Assembly (NCBI GenBank): GCA_021324455.1
Contig: JAJPJA010000132.1
Span: 1-54,581, forward strand
Length of the DNA stretch: 54,581 nucleotides
Source: Pseudomonadota bacterium
GTDB taxonomy: Bacteria; Desulfobacterota; Binatia; Binatales; Binataceae
Direction of reading: 5' to 3'
Both the position numbers and the translations under genes were made by a program. Below the pieces are notes generated by a model. It was not told the origin of the DNA. It did not search any database and saw only the letters and a program-made list of their open reading frames with translations. Of this stretch, positions 7,313-15,238 are shown piece after piece (within the stretch, counting starts at the first letter, position 1; every line of letters begins with the position of its first letter).

Positions 7313-8524
7313 ATGTCGAATCAAGACCGCATCATCGCCGAGCCGGCAAATCGGCGCAGCGGGCCGCTTAAAGGCCTGACCGTAATCGACCTGACCTGGG
7401 GCGCGGCGGGGCCGCTGGCCGCCATGTTCATGGCCGACTACGGCGCCGACGTGATCAAAATCGAACCTCCCGGAGGCGATCCGTTCCGCGCCATCCTGCC
7501 CGCGTACACCGTCTGGCAGCGCGGCAAGAAGAGCATCACGCTCAATCTTAAGAGCGGCGCGGGCCGCCATCTGCTGCATCGTTTGCTGGAGCGGGCGGAC
7601 GTGATGGTCGAAAGCTTCGCGCCGGACGCCGCGCGGCGGCTGGGAATCGACTACCCCTCGCTGGCCGCCCACTTCCCCCGCCTGGTCTGCTGTTCGATTC
7701 GCGGCTACGGCGACGAACGCGACCACGAGCATCCGGGATACGACGCGCTGGTGCAGGCGCACGCGGGCCTGTTCGGCGAGCAAGGCGGAATCCGCGAGGG
7801 GCCGGTGTTCTCCTACTATCCGCTGGCCAGCTACGCCGCCGCGTACCTGGCGCTGATCGGAGCGATGTCCGCGCTGCACGTGCGCCATCATACGGGCGCC
7901 GGACAGCAGGTCGAGACATCGCTGTACGACGGCGTGCTGGCCCATTTCGCGCTCCAGCTCTCGCAGGCGGAAAAGCCTACTGCGAGTTTCCGGGCCTATC
8001 GCGGCAGCAAGCGCCATGTGCCGCCGTCGGTGGATTCCTATCAATGCGCCGACGGCCGCTATCTCCATATCCACACCGGGGCGAAGGGCGCCTTCGAGCG
8101 GCTGTGCGAGCTGGTCGGAATCGATCCCGGGGAATTTCCCGGCTACTACAAGGGTCGCCATTTCGTCGGCGACCGCGAACAGGGCGAGCGCTTCCGCCGC
8201 GAACTGGCGCAGCGCTTCCGCACCCGTCCGATGATGCGATGGGTCGAGGCGCTGCGCGACGCTGACGTCGCCGTGGGACCGTGCCTGGAGGCGGGCGTCG
8301 GGTTCGAGGACGAGCAGGCGCTGGCGATGGAAATGATTGCGCAAGTTGAGGATCCGAAGCTGGGAGTCCTGCGCGAGTTGGGCTTGCCGATCAAGTATGC
8401 GTCCACCCCCGGCGCGATTACGTGCTCGGCGCCGGAGCCGGGCGCCGATACCGAAACGATTCTGGCGGCGCTTGGAATCGGGCGCGACGAAATGGCCGCC
8501 TTGCGCATCCAGGCCGTGATTTAA
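7313..8524 (+). CDS. CaiB/BaiF family class III CoA-transferase homologue lacking the catalytic Asp
   Basis: About 403 residues from ATG 7313 (an in-frame GTG at 7241 would add 24 poorly conserved residues). CaiB hallmarks: GPLKGLTVIDLTWGAAGPLAA, FMADYGADVIKIEPPGGD, RGKKSITLNLK, LVCCSIRGYG and SALHVRHHTGAGQQVETSL. Aligning this last motif with formyl-CoA transferase puts Ser173 where the acyl-accepting Asp should be. It may therefore be a non-catalytic subunit of a heteromeric transferase with the next gene, or use another mechanism. It is located between the DUF35 gene and a second CaiB gene 11 bases downstream. Confidence 0.88.
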   Translation: MSNQDRIIAEPANRRSGPLKGLTVIDLTWGAAGPLAAMFMADYGADVIKIEPPGGDPFRAILPAYTVWQRGKKSITLNLKSGAGRHLLHRLLERADVMVESFAPDAARRLGIDYPSLAAHFPRLVCCSIRGYGDERDHEHPGYDALVQAHAGLFGEQGGIREGPVFSYYPLASYAAAYLALIGAMSALHVRHHTGAGQQVETSLYDGVLAHFALQLSQAEKPTASFRAYRGSKRHVPPSVDSYQCADGRYLHIHTGAKGAFERLCELVGIDPGEFPGYYKGRHFVGDREQGERFRRELAQRFRTRPMMRWVEALRDADVAVGPCLEAGVGFEDEQALAMEMIAQVEDPKLGVLRELGLPIKYASTPGAITCSAPEPGADTETILAALGIGRDEMAALRIQAVI

Positions 8525-8535
8525 GGACCAGGCTG

Positions 8536-9735
8536 ATGAAACACGACGGCACGCACGAGCAATCTTCGGCGGTATCGGGACGCGGGCCGCTGGCCGGTAT
8601 CCGCTCGGTGGACTGCGGGATGTTCGCCGCCGGGCCGTACGCGGCGATGCTGCTGTCGGATCTCGGCGCCGACGTGATCAAGGTCGAACCGCCCGAGGGC
8701 GATACGATGCGCCCGACCGAGAAGGCGTTTGCCGGGGTGCAGCGCGGCAAGCGTTCGATCGCGCTGGATCTGAAAACGCCCGAAGGTTTGCAGATCTTCT
8801 ACCGGCTCGCGGCGCGCGCCGATATCGTGCAGCACAACCTGCGGCTTGAAGTGGCCGAGCGGCTGGGAATCGGCTACGCCAGGGTGCGCGAAATCAATCC
8901 GAAAATCATCTATTGCCACGGCACCGGCTTCGGCTCCAAAGGCCCGCTGCGCAGTATCGGCGGCTTCGAAATGAATTACCAGGCGCACGGCGGGCTGGAG
9001 TCGGCCCAGGCCGGCGAGGGAAACTCCCCGGTGCTGGTATGCGGCGCTCCGATGGATCTCTTCACCGCGATGCAGGCGGCGGCGGCCATCCTGATGGCGC
9101 TCAGATGGCGCGACGAGACCGGCGCGGGCCAGTATTTGGAAATTCCCCAGTTCGCCACCGCCTATGTCTTCGAAAGCCAGCAATACATCACACCTGAGGG
9201 TCCGGGACCGCGCTTTACACTGGATTCGCGCCAGACCGGGTTGGGCCCGTTCTACCGCATCTACGAGGCCGCCGACGGAAGATGGATCTGCGTAAGCTGT
9301 CCCGACCAGGCCAGCCGGGAGCGGATGCTGTCGGCGCTGGGAGTTGACGCGGGCATGCTCAGCCGCCCACGGGCCGAACTGGAAGGCGAGTTGGAGATGA
9401 GGTTTCGCGCCCGCGGCGCGGACGCGTGGATGGCCCTGCTGCGGTCATCGCGCGTGCCGTGCGAAATCGCACAGGAAACCGGAACGGTAGAGAAGATCCT
9501 GAGCGATGAGCGGGCGCTGGAGCGCGGCCGCGTGGTCGAATATGAACATCCGGTGTATGGCCGCCTGCGCCAGACCGGCGCGCTGATGCGCTTTTCCGCC
9601 ACTGCGGTCAGGATCGAAAGGCCGCCGCCGCTGTGCGGAGAGCATACGCGCGAGGTGCTGCGCGAATTGGGTTTTGACGCCGAGCAGATCGCCGATCTGG
9701 AAAGCAGGGCCGTCATCCGCTGCGCGCGGAGTTGA
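8536..9735 (+). CDS. CaiB/BaiF family class III CoA-transferase
   Basis: About 399 residues. It shows GPLAGIRSVDCGMFAAGPYAAML, LLSDLGADVIKVEPPEGD, RGKRSIALDLKTPEG, IIYCHGTGFG and RWRDETGAGQYLEI. Asp174 in PMDLF occupies the position of the catalytic Asp that forms the aspartyl-CoA thioester in this family. It likely moves CoA between an acyl-CoA donor and a carboxylic acid in the cytoplasm, activating the operon's substrate. An AAGGAC ribosome site precedes ATG 8536; an upstream extension to 8422 lies inside the previous gene and is rejected. It could pair with the preceding Asp-less homologue. Confidence 0.9.
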   Translation: MKHDGTHEQSSAVSGRGPLAGIRSVDCGMFAAGPYAAMLLSDLGADVIKVEPPEGDTMRPTEKAFAGVQRGKRSIALDLKTPEGLQIFYRLAARADIVQHNLRLEVAERLGIGYARVREINPKIIYCHGTGFGSKGPLRSIGGFEMNYQAHGGLESAQAGEGNSPVLVCGAPMDLFTAMQAAAAILMALRWRDETGAGQYLEIPQFATAYVFESQQYITPEGPGPRFTLDSRQTGLGPFYRIYEAADGRWICVSCPDQASRERMLSALGVDAGMLSRPRAELEGELEMRFRARGADAWMALLRSSRVPCEIAQETGTVEKILSDERALERGRVVEYEHPVYGRLRQTGALMRFSATAVRIERPPPLCGEHTREVLRELGFDAEQIADLESRAVIRCARS

Positions 9736-9761
9736 ATTCAGCTATTCGGGGAGAACCGACC

Positions 9762-10889
9762 ATGGCGAGGGAATACAATCTGATTTCGGCCGATTCGCAC
9801 GTGATCGAACCGCCCGATTTGTGGGAGAAATGGCTGCCGCGCAAATTCCATGACCAGGCCCCCAGGCTGGTCAGCGACGGCGACGGCGGCGACGCCTGGC
9901 AGTATCGTCCCGGCGCGCCCGGCGACCCGCTGGGACTGGTGACCTGCGTGGGCACGCGGCCGGAGCAGCTCAAATGGACCGGCGCCAGCTACGCGCGCAA
10001 CATCCATCCCGCATGCTACGTGGGCAAGGAACGGCTCAAGGTGCTGGATATCGACGGGGTCGACGCCGAGGTGCTGTATCCGCCGCAGCGCGCGATGATT
10101 CACTTCATGGGCTTCAAGGACAACGTCGATCTGCAGATTGCCGGGCTGCGCGCCTACAACGACTGGCTGGCCGAGGATTTCTGCGCCGCCGATCCGTCGC
10201 GCCTGGTGCCGGTCGCGCAGATGCCCAACGCGGGAATCGAACGCGCCGTGGCTGAGCTGCGCCGCGCCGCCCAAAAAGGGCATCGCGGGGTCATCCTCAC
10301 CGCATGGCCCAGCGGCGGCGACACGATCTCACCCGAGGACGACGCGTTCTGGGCCGCGGCCGAGGAGACGCAGATGCCGATCAGTCTGCATCTCATTTTG
10401 GTAACCTCGCGCCCGCGCACCGCCAACGTGCAGGACAAGCGCACCGGCGTGGTGATCGGAGCTTCGGCGTTCACCATGATCGCCGAGATCATTCCGCAGG
10501 TGATCGTCTCGGGCGTTTTCGACCGCTTTCCCAAACTGAAATTTCTGGGCGTGGAGACCGGCGTCGGATGGGTGCCGCATCTGCTCGAGATGATGGACGA
10601 TCGCTACTGGCGCAACCGGCATTGGACGGGAATCGAGCTCAAGCGTCCGCCCAGCGAGTATTGGTTCAGCAACTGGGCGGCGACCTTTATTGTCGATCGG
10701 TCGGGAATCGCGCTGCGCGATCGGGTGGGGGTCGAAAACATGATGTGGTCGACCGATTTTCCCCATCATGGCAACGACTGGCCCTACTCGCGCAAGACCG
10801 TGGAGGAGATGCTGGGCGGCATTCCGGCCGCCGACCGCAGGAAAATCCAGGCCGAAAACTGCGCCCGGATTTACAAGCTGACGGCGTAA
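9762..10889 (+). CDS. Metal-dependent amidohydrolase (Amidohydro_2 / ACMSD-like)
   Basis: About 375 residues. The fold is recognised from ADSHVIEPPDLWEKWLP (D-x-H metal motif), YPPQRAMIHFMG, SLHLILV (metal His), ETGVGWVPHLLEMMDDRY and WSTDFPHHGNDWPYS (metal-side Asp). Family members decarboxylate or hydrolyse aromatic and acyclic acids via a TIM barrel with one divalent metal. A GGGGAGA ribosome site lies 6-7 bases before ATG 9762. It is the last gene of the operon that starts at 5655; with a CoA-transferase pair and a thiolase-like aldolase it suggests breakdown of an organic acid that I cannot identify. Confidence 0.87.
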   Translation: MAREYNLISADSHVIEPPDLWEKWLPRKFHDQAPRLVSDGDGGDAWQYRPGAPGDPLGLVTCVGTRPEQLKWTGASYARNIHPACYVGKERLKVLDIDGVDAEVLYPPQRAMIHFMGFKDNVDLQIAGLRAYNDWLAEDFCAADPSRLVPVAQMPNAGIERAVAELRRAAQKGHRGVILTAWPSGGDTISPEDDAFWAAAEETQMPISLHLILVTSRPRTANVQDKRTGVVIGASAFTMIAEIIPQVIVSGVFDRFPKLKFLGVETGVGWVPHLLEMMDDRYWRNRHWTGIELKRPPSEYWFSNWAATFIVDRSGIALRDRVGVENMMWSTDFPHHGNDWPYSRKTVEEMLGGIPAADRRKIQAENCARIYKLTA

Positions 10890-10997
10890 AGCTTTCGGCT
10901 GACGCCTGCCCCGGTCCGGTACGATTCCGGGTCGGCTCCTCGTCATCCTGGGCGAAGCCTGCGAGAGGGTCCCGCGCGCGCTCGGCGCGCGCCCCGC

Positions 10998-11122
10998 AGT
11001 GTCATTCCGGGCGGCGGGCAGCGCAGGAATCAACGCGAAGCGATTGTTTCCGGCGTGCGCCCGACCAAATCGCTTTGCGCTTATCCCGCCGCCGGGCGCA
11101 GCGCCGCTGGCGGGATGACACT
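10998..11122. repeat. Imperfect inverted repeat, possible REP/MITE-like element
   Basis: AGTGTCATTCC at 10998-11008 and GGGATGACACT at 11112-11122 are near-complementary ends of a ~125-base GC-rich block in the gap after the amidohydrolase gene. A further copy of the end, GGAATGACACT, occurs at 47496-47506 downstream of the Lon-like gene. No reading frame of note. Confidence 0.45.
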
Positions 11123-11164
11123 CAAGGACCGGCGCGGCGCGCAACGTAGGGTTCCATCCGTCAT

Positions 11165-11422
11165 CTACTCTTTGCCGCCTTCGCGGGCCGCGGCTGCTTT
11201 CAGCTTGTCCATGGTTTTTTTCAGCGCGCGGGTGTAGCGCTGCTTGGTCCAGATGTCGCCGGTGCGCATCTTGAGCCATCCGAGTTTCACCGCGTCGGGT
11301 TTGTTGCCCATCTCGCCGGTTGAAACTTCGATCACCGCGCGTTCTTCGGGGGTCAATGCGGCCAGGACTTCGCGTTTGAGCGACTCGAGAAAGCCGGCCT
11401 TGAGGTCGACGTTTACTTTCAT
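11165..11422 (-). CDS. Conserved-looking hypothetical protein, 85 residues
   Basis: A small, charged, largely helical protein (MKVNVDLKAG..., LTPEERAVIEVSTGEMGNKP, WLKMRTGDIWTKQRYTRALKK, ending in a Lys/Glu tail). No family recognised and no membrane segment. An AGGAAC ribosome site lies just upstream of ATG 11422, and the protein begins cleanly there; the longer frame to 11488 lacks this support. It follows bioD on the same strand after 87 bases and may share its transcript. Confidence 0.6.
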   Translation of the reverse strand: MKVNVDLKAGFLESLKREVLAALTPEERAVIEVSTGEMGNKPDAVKLGWLKMRTGDIWTKQRYTRALKKTMDKLKAAAAREGGKE

Positions 11423-11509
11423 AACGGTTCCTAAAAATGGTTGGCTCCGAATCCCGTCGTGATCCGGTAGAGGAGATCGGAGCGTCAATCGGGAGAGTGA
11501 TTTAAACCC

Positions 11510-12211
11510 TCATGAAACCCGCTGATCGCTTTGAGGGGAACATATAGCGAGCACCCGGCTTACGATGTCAAGCGGCAGCGGCTGCTTGAAGCGCACCTCG
11601 CCCAGCGCCGCCACCCCGGTCATCCGCCGCAGCGACGCCGCGTTGGTGCGCGCGGCGGCCGAATCCACCGCCTCCGCATCATTCAGGATATAGCCTGCCA
11701 CCTGTAAATTCCTGCGCCGGGCGTAGTCCAGCGTAAGCATTGCAATGTTGAGGCATCCCAGACGATTTGCCACCACCAGGATGAGCTTGAGGTCGAGCGC
11801 GGCGGCCAAATCGGCGTAGTTGAAATTCCACGTCAGCGGTACGGCCAGACCGCCCGCGCCCTCGACCATCACGACGTCGCTGTCGGCTTCGATGTTTCGA
11901 AACAGGCTGATGATGCGATCGGGGTCGGGCGGCGGCATCCGGTCGGCCTGTGCGGCGGCGGCGGGAGCCAGCGGCGACGGGTAGCGATAGGGGCAGATCA
12001 TTTCCAGCGGATGAATGGCCGAGGCGGAGGCGCGCAGCGTAATTGCGTCGGCGGGCTGGAGCTCTCCGCCTTGGCTTGCGCATCCGGTTTCCGCGGGTTT
12101 CATGATACCTACGCGCAGACCGCGCACTTTCATCGCGAAGCCCAGCGCGCATCCGACCATGGTCTTGCCGACGCCGGTGTCGGTGCCGGTTATGAGCAGG
12201 CGGGTTGTCAT
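11510..12211 (-). CDS. bioD: Dethiobiotin synthetase
   Basis: A 233-residue ATP-dependent carboxylase that closes the ureido ring of dethiobiotin from diaminopelargonate, CO2 and ATP. The P-loop GTDTGVGKT is at residues 8-16, followed by KPAETGC and the VEGAGGLAVPLTW active-site loop, then VVANRLGCLN. Length is typical. It lies 51 bases downstream of bioA in the order bioF-bioA-bioD. Confidence 0.93.
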   Translation of the reverse strand: MTTRLLITGTDTGVGKTMVGCALGFAMKVRGLRVGIMKPAETGCASQGGELQPADAITLRASASAIHPLEMICPYRYPSPLAPAAAAQADRMPPPDPDRIISLFRNIEADSDVVMVEGAGGLAVPLTWNFNYADLAAALDLKLILVVANRLGCLNIAMLTLDYARRRNLQVAGYILNDAEAVDSAAARTNAASLRRMTGVAALGEVRFKQPLPLDIVSRVLAICSPQSDQRVS

Positions 12212-12262
12212 CGTCTCTGACCTCGGTCTTTTTCAGTGGGGCGGCCGTCCCTGCCGGAAAAA

Positions 12263-13624
12263 TCAGGTTCCCACAATTTCGCAAGTGGCTCTGAATACGG
12301 CGTCTGTCAGCATCTCGATCTCATCGGAGGTAATCGACAGCGGCGGCATGAAGATGAGCGTATCGCCCAGCGGACGCACGACGACGCCGAACTTGCGCGC
12401 GGCGCTGGCGATTCGCGCGCCGGTCTGGGCGGCGTAAGCAAAGGGCCGCCGCTCGCGCACCGATTCCATCAGCTCGACTCCGGCCATCAGGCCCCATTGG
12501 CGGATATCGGCGGCGTTGCGATGAGCAGCGAAGCGCGACTCCAGCGCGCGGCGCAGGATGGCGATCTTCGGCTGAATCGCTTCGATCAGATGCTCCTCGC
12601 GGAAGATTGCCAGGTTGGCCGACGCGACCGCGGCGGCGAGCGGATTTCCGGTGTAGGTATGGCCGTAGTAAAACGCGCGAAACTCTTGCGGCGATCCGAG
12701 GAACGCTTCGAAGATGCGCTCCGCGGTCAGCGTTGCCGCCAGCGGCAGGTAGCCGCCCGTGATACCTTTGCCCAGGCACATAAGGTCGGGATTGACGCCC
12801 GCGTGATGGCAGGCGAACAACGCGCCGGTGCGGCCGAATCCGGTCGCGACTTCGTCGGCGATAATCAATGCTCCCGCCGCCCGCGCCATCTGTGTGACGG
12901 ATTGCAGGTAGGCGGCTGAATGCGCCCACATGCCCGCCGCCCCCTGCATCAGCGGCTCGATCACCAGCGCGGCAGCTTTTTTTCCGTCGCGGGTGAAAAC
13001 TCCGGCCGCGGCCTCCAGCGCGGCGGCGTCGGCGGCGTCGGGCGCCATCCGCTGATGGAACCGAAAGACGTGCGGCGGCGGTATCTTCACGGCCGGGAAG
13101 AGCAGCGCACGGATATGGCGATGAAACGGTTCGCTGTAACCGAGGCTGGCCGAGCCAATCGTATCGCCGTGATAGGCTTCGTTCAGCGTGATGAAAACGG
13201 TGCGTTCGGGCTGCCCCGCAAGTTGCCAGTATTGAGCCGCGATGCGCAGCGCCACCTCCACCGCTTCCGCTCCCGAATCGGAATAGAAAACCCGGCTGAG
13301 GCCGCCCGGCGCAATCTCGATCAGCGCCTGCGCCAGTTCGATTGCGGGCGTGTTCGACAATCCCAGCATCGTCGAATGCGCAATCCGATCAATCTGATCG
13401 CGCAGCGCGCGGTCGAGCCGGGGATGGCGATGGCCATGGACGTTGCACCACAGCGACGCCACACCGTCCAGATAGCGCCTGCCGCGCGCGTCGATCAGGT
13501 AGTTGCCCTCGCCGCGCTCGATGATGAGCGGCTCCTCCGCCATCCAGAGCTGCATCTGGGTAAACGGATGCCAGACATGGCGATGGTCCGCCGCGGCGAG
13601 ACGGCGGTATCTCTCTTCGCTCAT
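12263..13624 (-). CDS. bioA: Adenosylmethionine-8-amino-7-oxononanoate aminotransferase
   Basis: PLP aminotransferase of class III that makes 7,8-diaminopelargonate in biotin synthesis, about 453 residues. Signatures: [12 protein letters not shown] near the N-terminus (typical of BioA), [57 protein letters not shown] and [16 protein letters not shown] with the Schiff-base Lys. The ATG at 13624 overlaps the bioF stop (ATGA); the frame continues upstream to 13915 but only inside bioF. The amino donor (SAM or Lys) cannot be decided here. Confidence 0.94.
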   Translation of the reverse strand: MSEERYRRLAAADHRHVWHPFTQMQLWMAEEPLIIERGEGNYLIDARGRRYLDGVASLWCNVHGHRHPRLDRALRDQIDRIAHSTMLGLSNTPAIELAQALIEIAPGGLSRVFYSDSGAEAVEVALRIAAQYWQLAGQPERTVFITLNEAYHGDTIGSASLGYSEPFHRHIRALLFPAVKIPPPHVFRFHQRMAPDAADAAALEAAAGVFTRDGKKAAALVIEPLMQGAAGMWAHSAAYLQSVTQMARAAGALIIADEVATGFGRTGALFACHHAGVNPDLMCLGKGITGGYLPLAATLTAERIFEAFLGSPQEFRAFYYGHTYTGNPLAAAVASANLAIFREEHLIEAIQPKIAILRRALESRFAAHRNAADIRQWGLMAGVELMESVRERRPFAYAAQTGARIASAARKFGVVVRPLGDTLIFMPPLSITSDEIEMLTDAVFRATCEIVGT

Positions 13625-14805
13625 CTTTGGATCAATCCAGCTTCGCGTCCGGCCGCGGCGAAGGCGGCCAAAGCCTGGTCGAGATCGGCGCGGGTATGGT
13701 CGGCAATCGGCGTGACGCGCAGGCGCGCGGTGCCTTCGGGCACCGTGGGCGGACGAATCGCCAGCACGAAGACATCGCGCCGGATGAGCGCTTCCGCCAG
13801 ATCCAGCGCGGGGCGCGCCTGACCGACAATTACCGGCAGGATCGGGGTGGCGGTGGCGCCCAGCCTGAATCCCGCCGCTTTCAGCCCCTGCGACAGATAG
13901 CATCCGTTGTCCCACAAGCGGCGCAGGCGCTCGGGTTCCGAGCGGATCAGATCGATCGCGGCAATCGCGGCGGCGGCGCTGGCGGGCGGCAGCCCGGTGG
14001 TGAAGATGAAGCTGCGCGCGCGGTTGATCAGCCAGTCGATCAGCGTCCGCGTTCCGGCGACATACGCGCCGTAGCTGCCCAGCGCTTTGCTGAGCGTGCC
14101 CATGTGGATATCGATCTCACGCTCGAGGTTGAGCGCGGAGGCCAAACCCGCGCCGTGGGGTCCAAGCACGCCCACCGCATGAGCTTCGTCAATCATCACC
14201 GCAGCCTGATGCCGGCGCGCCAATTCCACGATATCGGCCAGCGGCGCCAGATCGCCGTCCATGCTGAAGACGGAATCGGTCACGATGATGCGGCGGCGGG
14301 CGCCGCGCGCGCCCTCCAGCATCGCCTTCAGATGATCCAGGTCGCAATGCCGATAGACCATCACCGGTGCGCGCGCCAGGCGGCATCCGTCGATCAGGCT
14401 GGCGTGGTTAAGTTCGTCGCTGAGGATCGCGTCCTGCGGACCGGCCAGGGCGGGAATCGTGCCGAGATTGGCGAGGTAACCGGAGCCGAACACCAGGGCG
14501 GCCTCGACGCCTTTGAATTCGGCCAGCCGGGCTTCCAAATCGCTCAGCACTGAGAGATTGCCGGCAATCAGACGCGACGCTCCCGCACCCGTACCGAACT
14601 TCTCCGAGGCCGCGGCGGCCGCGCGAATCAGCGCCGGATGCGACGCCAGTCCGAGGTAGTTGTTGGACGACAGCATCAGCATCGAGCGGCCCTGGTAGGC
14701 GATGCGCGGGCCGTGGGCCGAATCGATGGTGCGCAGCCTTCGGCGCAGCGCCCCGCGCTCCAACGCGTCGAGTTCGGACAGCAGTTGCCGTTGCAGGAAT
14801 CCCAT
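13621..14805 (-). CDS. bioF: 8-amino-7-oxononanoate synthase
   Basis: Alpha-oxoamine synthase joining pimeloyl-ACP or -CoA to alanine, first committed ring-side step of biotin synthesis; about 394 residues. Motifs: SSNNYLGLASHP, GAGASRLIAGN, DELNHASLIDGCRLA, SVFSMDGDLAPL, DEAHAVGVLGPHGAG and TLSKALGSYGAY with the PLP Lys. Start ATG 14805 (MGFLQRQLLSELDAL) fits the family; an upstream extension to 14856 is basic and unlike it. It heads the bio genes and is divergent from the cyclotransferase-like gene 40 bases away. bioB and pimeloyl-forming genes are not in the window. A glycine C-acetyltransferase role is less likely given bioA and bioD. Confidence 0.93.
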   Translation of the reverse strand: MGFLQRQLLSELDALERGALRRRLRTIDSAHGPRIAYQGRSMLMLSSNNYLGLASHPALIRAAAAASEKFGTGAGASRLIAGNLSVLSDLEARLAEFKGVEAALVFGSGYLANLGTIPALAGPQDAILSDELNHASLIDGCRLARAPVMVYRHCDLDHLKAMLEGARGARRRIIVTDSVFSMDGDLAPLADIVELARRHQAAVMIDEAHAVGVLGPHGAGLASALNLEREIDIHMGTLSKALGSYGAYVAGTRTLIDWLINRARSFIFTTGLPPASAAAAIAAIDLIRSEPERLRRLWDNGCYLSQGLKAAGFRLGATATPILPVIVGQARPALDLAEALIRRDVFVLAIRPPTVPEGTARLRVTPIADHTRADLDQALAAFAAAGREAGLIQR

Positions 14806-14845
14806 GGCTTGAAACAGTCTAGCAGGCACGCTACGCCGTGTGATT

Positions 14846-15181
14846 ATGCCCGGCAACCATCCGCCGACACCGGTGTTCGTCTATGGCAGCCTGCTCGACC
14901 GCGCCCGTCAGCGCGCGGTGGTTGGGCGTGAGCTGCGGATGCTGCCGGCGCGTCTGGCCGGTTACGAACGCAGGCGCGGACGCTACTTCTATGTCGTACC
15001 GCATCCGCAAGCCGAAACCGCCGGCGCCATCCTGCTCGACCTTGACGCGCGCGAGCTGGCGGCGCTGGATTCGTACGAGGACGTGCCGAACCTCTATACG
15101 CGCGGGTTAGTTACGGTTGACACCGGGACCGGCGAAATTTGCTGCTGGTGCTATCTGCCCACCGCGCAGCTTTTGCCTTGA
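14846..15181 (+). CDS. Gamma-glutamylcyclotransferase-like (AIG2 family) protein
   Basis: About 111 residues. VFVYGSLLD near the N-terminus is the nucleotide/peptide-binding loop of the family; LDSYEDVPNLYTRGLV contains the conserved acidic residue. Family members cyclise gamma-glutamyl-amines or related peptides, but many are uncharacterised. ATG at 14846 gives a cleaner N-terminus than the GTG two codons upstream. It is divergent from bioF and convergent with the double CaiB gene. Confidence 0.82.
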   Translation: MPGNHPPTPVFVYGSLLDRARQRAVVGRELRMLPARLAGYERRRGRYFYVVPHPQAETAGAILLDLDARELAALDSYEDVPNLYTRGLVTVDTGTGEICCWCYLPTAQLLP

Positions 15182-15238
15182 TTCACGCCAGCAGGATCAG
15201 AAGCCCGTACCACATTAACCGCAAGCCGCGCTTCAGTT

